From Ampullaceana balthica (lineage: Eukaryota > Mollusca > Gastropoda > Lymnaeidae), in contig CALYLW010000019.1 in the NCBI GenBank assembly GCA_944989445.1, positions 1,178,001 through 1,242,000 of the forward strand: a stretch of DNA of 64,000 bases, in the 5' to 3' direction. Each line of letters opens with the position of its first letter. Within the stretch, counting starts at the first letter, position 1. The notes under the pieces are model-generated. The model worked only from the letters and a program-made list of their open reading frames with translations. It made no database searches and was not told where the DNA came from. A program made the position numbers and the translations under genes. Positions 22,660 to 35,142 of this stretch are shown one piece after another.

Positions 22660-22968
22660 TTACATTATATAACAAATAAAAGCAACTATTTCTACAATAG
22701 ATTTAAAATATAACATTATTGCTGCGAATTATTAATATAAAAGCCATTATTTCTATGATATTTTAAAAGTAACGCCAACATTTATAATATATGAAAGGTA
22801 GAAAGCCAGTATTTCTAAGATATTTTAAAATAAAAACCATTAGCTCCATAAAATATTAAAATAGAAGCCATTATGCTCTTAAATAAAAGCCATTATTTTC
22901 ATGAAAGATTAAAATAGAAGCCATTATTGCTATGATATCTTTTTTAAAAAAGCCATTATTATAATTTT
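22660..22968. repeat. Degenerate ~37-bp AT-rich repeat
   Basis: Recurring AAAATAGAAGCCATTATTTC followed by TATGATATTTTA-like sequence, 7-8 diverged units. Looks like an old minisatellite. Confidence 0.65.
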
Positions 22969-23870
22969 TCTGTGGGCCGTAGGTTAGGTTAGAGTAAAGA
23001 TAAAACTTCCAACAATTTAGTTGACATCACGTGACATGATCAAGCGAACGTCACCAACATATCAACATAAATGTTGATGTTTTCTTGTTAAAATCAAATT
23101 CTCCACTGACTGCTGTGACTGCCTGCGTCACCTCGCATCATTTACGTTACACATTTGATGGATTAGAAGTATATGATTTATCAACTTATCTACTGCAGTT
23201 AACCACAGACGCTCCTTCCATACAGAAGATTATGGCGTCCTACGTAAAATTACCTACACGTTCCTATATTAAAATCCCATTTCTATACTAAAAATTCTAC
23301 TTTTGTTGTAATAGATATAAAATGGTTGTAGTTTGTCAGGCCACGCATTTTACGAAATGATGAATGCGATGAATAACTGTTTTTTTTTAATCTATGCCTT
23401 AGAAAACAACACAATCATCTGCTTGTGTAAATGATTGTTGGGCTTTTTACAACAGTGTAAAGACGAATCGCAATAATTTCACCATGACTTGTAAATACAT
23501 TTTTTAACACCTCACGATTTACGGAAACTATTATTGTTACAGTTTTGCAGAATGGTCGGTTCGTGATGTCACATTCGTAGGAACCAATAGGAAGAGAGTA
23601 CACGGAAAACAACAACAAGGTTCCTCCGCTTGCTATGACGTCATTCTCCCCGCAGGACCATTAATTGGGCATTCCCTTGACGGGGTTTCCTTGATCAACA
23701 ACTCCTGCGGAACTTCATTTAATATTGAGGAAGGTGGGTGAGCGGGGTGTAATTTAAACCGGATATGGGCATATCATTCTTGGCGACGTTTTTGACTGTG
23801 TGGACTGTGTTTTAGGTGCAAGGCGGGTAGGGGGGGTGGCACCAACGTCGAGAAACGAACATCTGGAAAA
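22969..23870. other. Intergenic with a short LINE-A/SINE tail scrap
   Basis: 23204-23250 (CAGACGCTCCTTCCATACAG, then AAGATTATGGCGTCCTACG) is a fragment of the LINE-A 3' UTR in reverse orientation. The rest is unremarkable. Confidence 0.55.
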
Positions 23871-24271
23871 GGGTGACCCGTCTAAACGGCCCCGGACAAA
23901 ACGGCCCCGACATACGGCCTCGGTCAAAACGGCCCCAGAAAATTTTTAAACATTTTTCAACGAAAACTTAATTTTTTTTTCATTTTAAACTTTTGTCAAC
24001 TTTTTCACCCTTAATTAAAGTGGTAAAATTGTAAAATTATATCTTGTGATGTTATTATATTGTTTCTTGTAAAAAAAAACAGCCGCGATTGGTACTGGTA
24101 CAATTTCGCGTAAAGGCTATTGTGATGTCATTATTATTGTTTATTATTAGCAAAACCTGACACTGAATAGGTGAGTAAAAATACGAATTTAATATTTGAT
24201 TGGGCATTTTAATTTTAGTCCATCTGTTAGTCCGAGATCGTTTTGGCCGGAGCCGTTTTGTCTGTCAACCC
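23871..24271. mobile_element. Inverted-repeat element with ACAAAACGGCC subrepeats
   Basis: Left end GGGTGACCCGTCTAAACGG and right end CCGTTTTGTCTGTCAACCC are inverted. The left end carries several tandem GGCCCCGGACAAAAC-type subrepeats. The flanks TGGAAAAG and TTGAAAAG match at 7 of 8 positions (possible target duplication). A short relative is at 35698. Confidence 0.65.
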
Positions 24272-24400
24272 TTGAAAAGGTGTCATTAGCAAATATCAGT
24301 AACCAACCCACCGCCTAAGCTTTTTTGGACAATCTTGATCTCCTATTTGCTGATGGCATCGTTCACCGTACATGAGCAATTCGGGGTACATTTGTTTACA

Positions 24401-24994
24401 GACAATGGTACTACTGTATACAGACAATGGTACTACTGTTTACAGACAATGGTACTACTGTATACAGACAATGGTACTACTGTATACAGACAATGGTACT
24501 ACTGTATACAGACAACGGTACTACTGTATACAGACAATGGTGCTACTGTTTACAGACAATGGTGCTACTGTTTACAGACAATGGTACTACTGTATACAGA
24601 CAATGGTACTACTGTATACAGACAATGGTACTACTGTTTACAGACAATAGTACTACTGTTTGCAGACAATGGTACTACTGTATACAGACAATGGTACTAC
24701 TGTATACAGACAATGGTACTACTGTATACAGACAATGGTACTACTGTTTACAGACAATGGTACTACTGTATACAGACAATGGTACTACTGTTTACAGACA
24801 ATGGTACTACTGTATACAGACAATGGTACTGCTGTTTACAGACAATGGTACTACTGTATACAGACAATGGTACTACTATATACAGACAATGGTACTACTG
24901 TATACAGACAATGGTACTACTGTATACAGACAATGGTACTACTATATGCAGACAATGGTACTACTGTATACAGACAATGGTACTACTGTATACA
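24401..24994. repeat. 22-bp minisatellite, about 27 copies
   Basis: Unit core GGTACTACTGTATACAGACA plus AT. Variants at fixed positions (GTTTACAG, TGCTACTG, ATATGCAG). Because 22 is not divisible by three and the unit has no stop in this phase, all three + frames stay open, giving false proteins. Confidence 0.96.
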
Positions 24995-25146
24995 CCAGGG
25001 TTCTTCCAGGGGGTGCATTTAGTAACGGCGCCCCACCCCCACCCCACCCCCACCCCACCCCCTAAGTCTTGACGGATGATGATCTCTTAAATCTATGTCC
25101 AAATTTTGAATTCAGATGACGAGTCTGTTTTCCAGTATTACCACAT

Positions 25147-25242
25147 GTATATTCACATTTATATTCATATTTATATTCACATTTATATTCACATTTATAT
25201 TCACATTTATATTCACATTTATATTCACATTTATATTCAGTG
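25147..25242. repeat. 12-bp repeat ATATTCACATTT
   Basis: About eight tandem copies of ATATTCACATTT with one CATATTTAT variant. Flanked by unrelated sequence. Confidence 0.9.
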
Positions 25243-26267
25243 TCGACATTTTCAACAGCTTGTTTACCAGTATCGCCATATTTTGGATTTAGTTTCAACA
25301 TTTTAAACAGCGTGCAACCGCCAGGCCCTACGTCACGTCATGTTTAGACTTTTACCAATATGTCAACACGATCTAGATTATTTTTTTTTAATGTACACGT
25401 CCACGGAACGGAAATGCGCCGGAAGTGAATGGGCGGGGGGAAAAATTGCTATTGATTGACAGCCAACATGCATCAAATGTTGGTAACAGGATGGTTACGA
25501 AATCTAGGGTAGCAGTCGTAGCAGTTGACCGTATTTTTGTTTCCACCAAATATTTTCAAACTTCCAACCTATTTTTTTTAAAGAAGTTTTACGCCCACGT
25601 GACCAATTAGCCAATGAATTCGGCGTAGAACCATTGGAATAGAAGAATTCAATGTGGTAGTTATAGGACGATATATTGTATGTATATTCGTGTCACGATT
25701 CTTCTCATGACTCTGGAAATTCAATTGTGTTTTTGTTATCAGAATGTAAGTACTGAGTTATCTAAGACAAAATAACTTTACACAAATAAATAAACATTGC
25801 TGCATTCATAACGACTTGTCACTTTACCAAGAGTAAGAGACATGTCGTGCTAACAAACCTTATCTTATCGATTACAGAGTAACAGACGTTCCTTCTTTAT
25901 AGATTCTTTACAGAAGATTATTGAGTCCTACGCTTATCCATAGTTTTTGTCTAGCCTTGCATTTTAATTTCAATAAGAGTGCCCAGACTTCATGAATCGA
26001 AAAAAAATCATACAAATCTACATTTTCATGCCCGAAATTCGCATTACTATTATACCAATGGTTGTGTGTTTTAAAAATGTATTTTTCACCCGTTTAGTCC
26101 TTCAATAATTTATTTTTTTTAATGATCATTCTTCTTATTAAAAAATATGTTTTTGCTATCACCTATAGATCATTGGATGACAAGAATTCATCTGTTAAAC
26201 TATTTTTAAAAATTAAGAAAATGTTCCCAATACTTTAAAAAAAAGGTCCAACTGGCGCACTGACTAT
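25243..26267. other. Intergenic with LINE-A 3' tail scrap
   Basis: 25857-25965 contains CTTATCTTATCGATTACAG, an interrupted CTTCTTTATAG...ACAGAAGATTATTG and TCCTACGCTTATCCATAG: a degraded LINE-A 3' UTR in minus orientation. No gene recognised. Confidence 0.55.
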
Positions 26268-26725
26268 TAAAAGTAGCTTGTCTACGCTGGTACACCAATG
26301 AAGGTAGCTTGTCTATGCTGGTACAACAATGAAGGTAGCTTGTCTACGCTCATGGTACAACAATGAAGGTAGCTTGTCTATGCTGGTACAACAATGAAGG
26401 TAGCTTGTCTACGCTCATGGTACAACAATGAAGGTAGATTGTCTATGCTGGTACAACAATGAAGGTAGCTTGTCTACGCTGGTACAACAATGAAGCTCGC
26501 TTGTCTATGCTGGTACAACAATGAAGCTCGCTTGTCTATGCTAGTACACCAATGAAGCTCGCTTGTCTACGCTGGTACAACAATGAGAGTTGCTTGTCTA
26601 CGCTCATGGTACAACAATGAAGTTAGCTAGTCTACGATAGTACAACAATGAAGTTAGCTAGTCTACGATAGTACATCAATGAAGTTAGCTAGTCTACGAT
26701 AGTACAACAATGAAGTTACTGTAGC
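26268..26725. repeat. 31/35-bp minisatellite, about 14 copies
   Basis: Unit GTAGCTTGTCTACGCTGGTA then CAACAATGAAG. A longer variant inserts CATG (CGCTCATGGTAC). The first half alternates the two lengths; the right part shifts to a GTTAGCTAGTCTACGATAG subtype. Confidence 0.92.
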
Positions 26726-26918
26726 TCGTCGAGGCCATAACCCCTGACCAAACAATGACCATGTCTATTGCCATAACACCCAGCTCAACACCCCCCACCT
26801 CCCCCGCTAAAAACACCATTGTCCCTCCGATACGCCCCTGACAACGTGTGTCATGGCATTGATCGTCACTCACATGTTTTTAAACCTGCTAGTTGACGTC
26901 TGCGACAAGCAGGAAGTA

Positions 26919-27168
26919 ATAACATGAACCGATGAGTGAGTGGGTGATGATAACATGAACCGATGAGTGAGTGGGTGATGATAACATGAACCGATGAGTG
27001 AGTGGGTGATGATAACATGAACCGATGAGTGAGTGGGTGATGATAACATGAACCGATGAGTGAGTGGGTGATGATAACATGAACCGATGAGTGAGTGTGT
27101 GATGATAACATGAACCGATGAGTGAGTGGGTGATGATAAGATGAACCCATGAGTGAGTGGGTGATGAC
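26919..27168. repeat. 31-bp minisatellite, 8 copies
   Basis: Units of ATAACATGAACCGATGAGTG then AGTGGGTGATG, almost identical except near the right edge. Frames across it (Ser/His/Thr-rich on -) are artefacts. Confidence 0.94.
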
Positions 27169-27300
27169 CAATGTTCCCTTTAAGCAGCGCAGCTGCGCGG
27201 CCGCGCAGATATCTGTCCGACACCGCGCAGCAGTTAAGAATTTCCGCGCAGTAAATTTTGTAAAAGAAAGCAACAACAACAACAACAACAACAACAACAG
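27169..27300. mobile_element. GCGCAG-repeat element fragment plus AAC microsatellite
   Basis: AATGTTCCCTTTAAGCAGCG at the left, then repeated GCGCAG motifs around GACACCGCGCAGCAGTTAAG, ending in nine AAC repeats at 27272-27298. A related segment is at 46518-46575, so this is an interspersed repeat of unknown class. Confidence 0.55.
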
Positions 27301-28351
27301 TTTCTGTGCAACTTATCACACGAGATTTTTTAGTTTGCACACGGACCAACGAACCTTATCTATCCATGACGGGACCTTACGTGCGGGATTCTCAGAACCA
27401 GAGATGACCTCCAAATTCGTCAGAACAGTTTCTCTGTACGAAATCCTCTCTGCAAGGCTCGATCTATTTTCATCCTTGACTATTTGATGTTCTATAATTG
27501 GACCGATTCATTTGCCCCATTTCACGCAGTGCCTAGGATCGAAGCGCTCGCAATCGACACTGGAATTGAAATAGGCGTGAATCGTTGTGCGAGTATATAC
27601 GTCACGTGATTGGTAGGCGCTCTATACACGTCACTAGCTCTGCACTCTCGTATACTGTCTTTGTCCTTCAGATGAAGTATGAAGTGAAAATGAAACCGCT
27701 CATGTTTTCTCCAGTTCTTTCTGTTCTCTCTAGTAAATGTCTAGTGATGATTAGGTGAAGGAAAACACATTTAAATGAAAATATTTATATTTAAAACAAA
27801 AATAATTAAAATGTTTGCATTATTAGTAAGGAAAAAAGCTACGATAACTGGAATTGGTGGCAATGCGATACATGTGTGTGTGAGTGGGGTGGTTGACGCT
27901 GGCATTCAAACACACTCACGCACACACAAACACACACAATCACATACACTCTATATACATACATACAAACACACACACATAAACACATACATTTACACTC
28001 TCTCACTCACACACTCACATAAACGCACACACATTCACACTCAAACACACTCTCATACACTCAAACTCACACGTGCACATTCCAACACATACTAGCACAC
28101 ACGTAAATATACAAAATATAACGTATTTATACAGGTTGGTGTGGTGTCAGTCATTTTAAGACAGGATCTTCATGGTGAGTTCAGCGATCAAACTAGAAGT
28201 AGTTTACCAATACAAGGGATTCTAATATTATCCCATAAAGTTCTAAAAAATAATGCGCTTTTTTCTCCGCCCCAGGCGCCATTTTCACTCAACACTGAAT
28301 TTCAAAAAAATAAAATAAAGGGGACATACTTTATGTCTCTTTATTTGGGTA
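27301..28351. other. Intergenic with CA-rich microsatellite
   Basis: 27905-28085 is a degenerate CACA/CTCACA-rich tract. No gene recognised in the remainder. Confidence 0.5.
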
Positions 28352-28690
28352 ATTAATATTCTAGGTACTATAGTCTCTGTATTCTAGGTAGTATAGTCTC
28401 TGTATTCTTGGTACTAGCCTATAGTCTCTGTATTCTATTTACTATAGTCTATGTATTCTAGGTACTATAGTCTCTGTATTCTAGGTAGTATAGTCTATGT
28501 ATTCTAGGTACTATAGTCTATGTATTCTAGGTACTATAGTCTCTGTATTCTAGGTACTATTGTCTCTGTATTCTAGGTACTATTGTCTCTGTATTCTAGG
28601 CACTACAGTCTCTGTATCTAGGTAATATTTTCTCTTTATTCTATGTACTTAAGTATGTGCATTCTATCTACTATAGTGTCTGCAACATTT
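28352..28690. repeat. 23-bp minisatellite, about 14 copies
   Basis: Unit GTACTATAGTCTCTGTATTC plus TAG, with variants TATTGTCTC and GTAGTATAG; degenerate on the right. Confidence 0.93.
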
Positions 28691-29171
28691 TTGTCGCTGT
28701 TGTGTAAATATTATCCAAATGTTTGACAAATTTACTCCTCGCGAAATTGTCATTTTCATAATTTGATAAATACCTGTATGTAACTCGTGCAGCCATCTTT
28801 TCCGTGATGTCTGGTGATGACGTCATGATTTATTAGGAAAAGAATCCTTTTATCAAATACCAATACTAGCATTTAAATTATCTTTTCTTTGAACCCATAA
28901 TTTTCCAATTGCATTTATCAAATTTAAAAATGTTCAAAACTGTTCAGGAAAATGTATGTATGTGTTTTAGTGCTCTTCACGAACGAACTGGTTGATTTTA
29001 AAAAGTTTAACTTTCTTACATTAGTTTTTGTTTAAGTAACTGCCAGTGTGTCATAAATATGTCCTAGTCGGTGAACACAAATAAGTAATTTCATTTTTAA
29101 TATTAGTTTGTCAATACTTTGGCTTCGTGGTAGAATTAAAATGGTAGCCTGTGTTGAACTATGGGCTAGAG
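28691..29171. other. No recognised feature
   Basis: AT-rich spacer; only the target-site copy at 29164-29171 is notable. Confidence 0.4.
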
Positions 29172-29375
29172 CAGTGCTTCTCAAAGTGGTGGTCCGCGGA
29201 CCGGTGCCGGTCCGTGGGCCGGTGCCGGTCCGTGGGCCATCCGCCACCGGTCCGAAGAAGTTATAAAAAAAAGGACAGAAAAAATTGTCATTGCAGGGAA
29301 AAGAGTGCACCGGTCCCTGGTGCAATGGAAAAAATTCCTGCCGGTCCACCAAACTAAAAATTTTGCGAAGCACTG
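29172..29375 (+). mobile_element. hAT-type MITE (CAGTGCTTCTCAAA family), intact
   Basis: 204 bp. Starts CAGTGCTTCTCAAAGTGGTG and ends TTTTGCGAAGCACTG. Interior has repeated GGTGCCGGTCCGTGGGCC units and CCGGTCCACCAAACT. The flanks GGCTAGAG (29164-29171) and GGCTAGAA (29376-29383) are an 8-bp duplication with one mismatch, as expected for the hAT superfamily. Confidence 0.9.
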
Positions 29376-30246
29376 GGCTAGAAGAACTGAAATAGAGAAG
29401 TGACGTTGTCTCCTTTTTGAACAAGAAACTCCTTCATTGGTCGAGGACGTTTCTCAATACAAGTGCAATGGTGAGATTACTGTCCCTAATTTTAACTGGA
29501 AAAAATGCTTTGAAATAACAGGTAAGCGACTATCTCGGTGAATATATTACCTGTCAAGTTAGGGGCTTGTCAGTTTTGAAAGACGAAAAAAAAAGGAATG
29601 GTCCAGCGCTTATCAAAGGAGCGAAATGAGAAATGTAAAGAAATTCATGCAAACGCAATACTGCGTCGTGTGTTCAGTCGTGTGAAACAGTTTAACTGAA
29701 GACTTCCCCCCTCCCCCCCCTCCTCACACAAAGCATGAAACAGGACATTTCATCAGCACAAACTGTATTTTGCGGCGAGTGTCTAACTAACCAATTTAAA
29801 TGAATAGTTTTGCTCTTATCTAGAGACCAGAATTTTTGTTTTGCCTCTTTGATTCCTACTGTTGTTGATGGCATAATTTCATACTTACAGCAAAATAACT
29901 GGTTTACTTGTTGACTTTGGGTTGGTTAAACATTATGACACAACAGTGGCGTTGCCGCCGTGTGAAACATGGGAGGAATACCCCCCCCACCCCCCACCCC
30001 CAGTTTTTTTTTCTTCTTCTTTTTTTTCCATTGGCTATCTGCACACCCTCTCTCTTCTTTAATTTTTAAAGAACAATCGTTGTAAAGTGTGACAAAACTT
30101 TTAAACTTTAGAGAAACATCTCTGATTTTGCTACTCTGCACAGACCCAACAAATAATTTAAATCCTTATTTGAATGGAAGGAAGTTGTGACAAGGACGCT
30201 TTATGATAAAGTGATTAAGTGAAGACCAGGAAGTGAAAAGCTCGAG
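29376..30246. other. No gene; homopolymer-rich
   Basis: C-runs at 29705-29720 and 29982-30000 and T-runs after 30003. No coding or element signal recognised. Confidence 0.4.
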
Positions 30247-30608
30247 TGCTACACTTGTCTCTGTGTTTGTACTTCTGTGTGTATGCTACACTTGTTTGAG
30301 TTTGTACTTCTGTGTGTATGCTACACTTGTCTGTGTTTGTACTTCTGTGTGTATGCTACACTTGTCTGAGTTTGTACTTCTGTGTGTATGCTACACTTGT
30401 CTCTGTGTTTGTACTTCTGTGTGTATGCTACACTTGTCTGAGTTTGTACTTCTGTGTGTATGCTACACTTGTCTGAGTTTGTACTTCTGTGTGTATGCTA
30501 CACTTGTCTCTGTGTTTGTACTTCTGTGTGTATGCTACACTTGTCTGAGTTTGTACTTCTGTGTGTATGCTACACTTCTCTGAGTTTTTACTTCTGTGTG
30601 TATGCTTT
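30247..30608. repeat. 35/37-bp minisatellite, about 10 copies
   Basis: Unit TGCTACACTTGTCTGAGTTT then GTACTTCTGTGTGTA. A 37-bp variant reads GTCTCTGTGTTTG. The two forms are interleaved. Confidence 0.94.
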
Positions 30609-31684
30609 CTGAAGTGAGAAAGGAATGGGCTAGTATTATACATCTCTTATTTTGGACAGCTAATTGAAAGGGAACTATTTATTTTCTTAAATATAAAACT
30701 CTACTTAGCCATCGAAAGAATTGTTTTCTTTATCGTATGAACTGTGATGTCCCACGGCCAAAGTATGTTTTGCTTTGTTCATTTACTTTGAATTGAGAAG
30801 AGAAACTGGAGTTCTTATCCTATCTTATCTGTTACAGATGCCCCTTCTATTCAGAAGATTATTGCGTCCTACGTTTAAAGGCAATCAATAAATTAAATTA
30901 GATTAGACTATGCCCCCCTCCTCTCATACTCTTACTCCTACCAGAGTTAAACGGTGTTTTCAAGTAGGACTCCTTGCCAAGAGGACCCTTGTCTACGGTA
31001 TTGTTTTCTGGTTTTCTAGCACTGTAATTGAATTATTCATTCACACATCGTTTACGCAAATAAATTTAAAATAAAGAGGTGTCAAGTAAAAAAAAAGAGG
31101 CAGTAAAGAAAACTTCACCACCAGCACCATTCCCCTCCCAATGTGTAAAGGAAAACATGAATTTTAACTTTATGTTTTGTAGTGTAGGGAAATCGGTATT
31201 AAAATATGTGTGTTCGCTATCTTAAAAGTTGACATTTAAACTATTAAACAAAATAAAAAAAATAATTCCCATTGTAATAAGTTCAAACATGGATCATGGA
31301 CATGATGGTAATGTTACATGATGGGGAAAAAATGTCCGTTTGGCACTTTGGGATCATGTGAGTTTAAAAGTTTAGATCCAGTTTTATTGGTGGTTCGCCA
31401 TTTTGTGATTAAAATTAAGTAATCCGCGATAACGTGGGTTTTATTTAAGTCAATAACGAAGCACTATTTTAAACTCGTATGTTTAAACACTGATAACGCT
31501 ACTACGTACTTCAACCATTCAACTGCTGTATTCATACGCAACAAACAACGTTGCAGCCACTCCAAAATAAAAGAGGCGCCTAACAGGAGGAGGGGCGGGG
31601 AAGTAACTCCCTGTCCTAGTCGAGCCAGTGGTGTGCTACTAAAATTAGACTATGACCTAGCATTTCAAGGAGTGCGGTGGCCGG
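30609..31684. other. Intergenic with LINE-A tail scrap
   Basis: 30816-30872 (CTTATCCTATCTTATCTGTT...CAGAAGATTATTGCGTCCTA) is a LINE-A 3' end in minus orientation. Nothing else recognised up to the 8-bp duplication at 31677-31684. Confidence 0.55.
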
Positions 31685-31789
31685 CAGGGTTGCCATATTG
31701 GCCTTTTTAAGGCCAAATTCTCAAAATTTGGCCTTTTTAAATAGGGTTTGGCCTCAAATTTTTTGTGTGGCTTTTTTGGCCTTTTTCTT

Positions 31790-31792
<3 letters not shown>

Positions 31793-31876
<84 letters not shown>
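31793..31876. repeat. TA microsatellite
   Basis: About 40 uninterrupted TA dinucleotides inside the hAT element. Confidence 0.97.
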
Positions 31877-31880
<4 letters not shown>

Positions 31881-32348
31881 TCTTTATCAAAACAAAAATT
31901 TAAAAATTGCCAATAAGTCAATAACCTTATTAATTATTTTCTAATTTTTAATAGCTTATGTGTATGTTAGACATTAAAAACTTTTTAAAAAGTTTAACGA
32001 AGAGGCTATTAAGACAAAGCCAGATGCAGAATGCAGCTCACACTTTTAAACACTATTGTTAGAGTCAGGGCTGAGATTTTGTTTACAAATAAATGCAGTA
32101 AGGACTTTCTCGTGTCACCTAGAATGCTTGATGACTTGACATCTCATAAAGTTTATAATAATACTGCAAATAGCAGTCTAGAGGAAAAGGATGACCTGAA
32201 GCTTTTCTTTCAAATTTGTTTGTTAGTATCAAAGTCTATTTATTTTGTGAGTACAACCATACATGCGAACATTGGCATTTACACATTTATTATCATTTTT
32301 CTCCTGTTTTTAACTTCATTTTAAATAGTTAACTAATTTTCAGCCGTT

Positions 32349-32560
32349 ATGAGCCGTCCCTAAATAACGTCACGCGATTTTGGCAGATTTTTCATTGTAT
32401 ATTCAATTTTCAAACCCCCCACCCCACCCCTCGTCACACGTAATCAAGAGCTAGACCCTTTCAAATATGACGTCACAGTTCTTAAAAGCACCCCCCTCGT
32501 CATACATCGCCACACATATGTGACCCCTCCCGCCCCCTAGGTGGGTGACGTCATTTTTGT
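32349..32560. mobile_element. Short relative of the CRE-bearing inverted-repeat element
   Basis: GAGCCGTCCCTAAATAACGT at the left, and TAGGTGGGTGACGTCATTTTT at the right with a diverged end. C-rich CCCCTCGTCACACG and CCCCTCGTCATACATCG segments lie inside. Same family as 11721-15152, nested in the hAT element. Confidence 0.65.
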
Positions 32561-32642
32561 TGACATTTTACATATAACATAAGTTAGGCCTTTTTTGGCA
32601 GTCAGTTTGGCCTTTTACCCAAACTACAATCTGGCAACCCTG

Positions 32643-34409
32643 GTGGCCGGTGTGTGTTACTGTGTGTCGTGAAAGTAAGATCTGATTACAAGCACGTAAT
32701 TTTACTTGGAAGGTGTGTTATCACTGTCACACGGCTACCATGAAACAACACCTGATTAATCGACTATATCCAAATCATACATTTCATTTAGTCTTATGCT
32801 GGTGGTGGTAAACCAAAACTGAAAAGCCATTGTTTTTGTTTTTAAGTTAAACATTAAAAATATAAGTTTTTATCTCTACACTCCAGCACCTATAGTGAAG
32901 ATAAACCTCACCCCTTAATTTAATTATTTTTTTAAAATTAACAATTTTAAATATGTCAACAAGATTTTCAAGGGCCGCAACTTATGACAAGAAGTTTATT
33001 TATTTTACCTCCCCATATTAATATTATTGCTGTCATTCTCAAAACCTACCAGCAGTTTGTTAATTAGTAAGATATAAATTCACATTCGTTATTTCGTCAC
33101 AAAACGTGTTTTTTTCTATGAAATGGCGATTATGGTTGGGCGAAGCACAGCTCTTAGACACACCGTGTAGTTAAGATAAGAGAAGGCTATTTATAACACA
33201 GACGTGGAGTTCTGTGTTTCCTATGTGGCAGAGCTCTGTTTAATGAGCGTTTCAAGTTAGAGATACTTGAAAGTTGAAAAATTTGGACAGAGCCATAGTC
33301 ATAGAGACAAGATACATTTAAATATTATTTTTTCTTTGTTTAATTTTGGTTAGAACAAAATAAAATATAGTGATTTAAAAGCGAGGGACAGCATTTCCCA
33401 TAGCTATTTCCCCTTAATAACTTTCTTTTTTAAATATATTTTTTTATATATTGATGTGTGACATTATTCGACATTTAGACTTGATCTCACACACACACAC
33501 AAAAAAAGATTAACGAACAAATTAAAAGTGAAAGCAGCGTTTCGTTTAAGAATTACATCCAGCAAAGTAAACACTCCCTTATATCCCATGGAATAATTTA
33601 CATTTTATTTAAGTCTGTAATTATAGAAACATTATATATTCATCAATTAAAATGTCTTTACTCGATAAGGACAACACATTTCTACAAACGCCATTTATTC
33701 TATGTGTTTGATTGACATTGTCCTGAAAAGCTCGTGAAATTACAGTCTTCTTTAAAGAAAAAAAAACTTAGTTCTCCGGACTCCCCACCCACACCCTTCC
33801 TTTAAAGTTAAACTGACAAAAAGTGCTACCCTGACCCTGGCCGCCCTCTTCTCACATCACCCACCCCCGACACCTGTTATTTCAGTGTGAAATATTTTTA
33901 GGAATATTTTTTTTAATCTCTCAAAGATCATTACGTAGGTTTGGTTAGCATTCAACAATATATCAACAATGTAATAATACATCTAATAATAATAATAACC
34001 TGAGAGTCTTTCAAAAAAATGGGAACCTCTGGTGCCAAAAAAGGAGAATTCTAGTAATCTAGTCCTCTATGCAGGCCTGAAATGGGGGTGGGGGTGGTGA
34101 GAGGGATGGGGCGCAACTCTACGTTTTTATTCTCCTTATCTCTTACCCTACTCCCCCCCCCACTCTCCCGCCTTGTGTCACCGTAGTCCACGGGCTAACC
34201 AGCAGACACGCAGACACACATCAACATTAGCCTTGCCCTATATCTGAATGCGTTGTCATTATTGGATTCAGGGCTTCTAAAATTACTGTGTTCTTGTGGG
34301 GAAAAGCCTTATTGACAAGATTATGCATTATTATGTTCGTGGTGTTAGTGCTACTAGGTCTAGATTTCATTTAATTTCTATGGCACGGGGCTTTGAACAC
34401 ATCTAAAAT
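32643..34409. other. AT-rich intergenic sequence
   Basis: No gene, array or element end recognised. Short CA run at 33490-33500 and G/C-runs near 34088 and 34154. Confidence 0.4.
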
Positions 34410-34850
34410 TAAAACATTGCGGATTAAAACTTGTATCTTATCTTATCTATACAGCCGCTCCTTCTATGCAGAAGATAGTTGCATCCACAGACCATGACAG
34501 ATGATCTGTTGGCAAGTGATGCAGCGCTCACAGGCCACGGCCTTGTGGGTTCCACGCATTACCCAGCCGCCTAACTACATGTAGTGTTAGGTACCCATTC
34601 GGAGCGGGGTGACTCAGGGACGCCCTAGGCCCCGGGAACAAACCCTTGGCTTCACACGGATTCGAACCCGTGACCATCGGTACGACAGTCCAGTAAACCA
34701 CTCGACCACCGCGTCCCCATTGTATTGCTATAACGGCACGGTTTTTTAGGGAGAATTCAGTCTACGACATTGCGGATTAAAACTTGTATTGCTATAACGG
34801 CACGTTTTTTTTTACAGAGAATTCAGTCTACGACTGGTGGAGGGTGTCAT
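34410..34850. repeat. ~85-bp tandem duplication, first unit split by a SINE
   Basis: ATTGCGGATTAAAACTTGTA occurs at 34416 (then the SINE, then TTGTATTGCTATAACGGCAC ... GAATTCAGTCTACGAC) and again at 34768, uninterrupted to 34833. So the SINE entered one unit of a two-copy tandem duplication. Confidence 0.85.
34436..34716 (-). mobile_element. tRNA-derived SINE, copy 3
   Basis: TTATCTTATC tail at the left, AGCCGCTCCTTCTATGCAGA, body, and a tRNA-like head at the right (GGATTCGAACC B-box complement). A short deletion removes part of the A-box side (CCAGTAAACCACTCGACC). TTGTA is duplicated at the ends. Confidence 0.9.
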
Positions 34851-35142
34851 TCTCAGCTCATTGAATCTATATTTGTGAGCGCGTGGAGTCTGGTTTAAAA
34901 ATAGTTTATTCTTCGATTCTAGACCGGGTTATGAGTGAATGCTGACTGTTAGACTATCCATACTAGTCTGGAATGCTCGTTACTCGTTGTGCTCTGCTGT
35001 TCAAAAAAATTATATCAAAATTTGTTTTTAAAGTCTCCAGAATTTTCTTAAATTGTTCTTTATTATTCACAGTCTTTCAAACATTTGGAAGACAGCACCA
35101 CGATTTCGTTGCCGCCGACTCGAATAATCGCACGCCAAGGCC
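34851..35142. other. No recognised feature
   Basis: Spacer between the tandem duplication and the 28-bp array. Confidence 0.4.

Larger units (their letters stand above)
31685..32642 (+). mobile_element. hAT element with exact 8-bp target duplication
   Basis: 958 bp. Starts CAGGGTTGCCATATTGGCC and ends AATCTGGCAACCCTG (inverted). GTGGCCGG is present directly before (31677-31684) and directly after (32643-32650): a perfect 8-bp duplication. The + strand interior at 32025-32200 encodes a TLLNTIVRVRAEILFTNKCS-like then KDFLVSPRMLDDLTSHKVYN segment, plausibly the tail of a lost transposase. It contains a TA microsatellite and a CRE-bearing inverted-repeat fragment. Confidence 0.85.

Noticed and set aside
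24335..25072. Three overlapping repetitive proteins with a YRQWYYC-type motif
   Set aside because: A stop-free 22-bp unit keeps all three + frames open; there is no gene structure.
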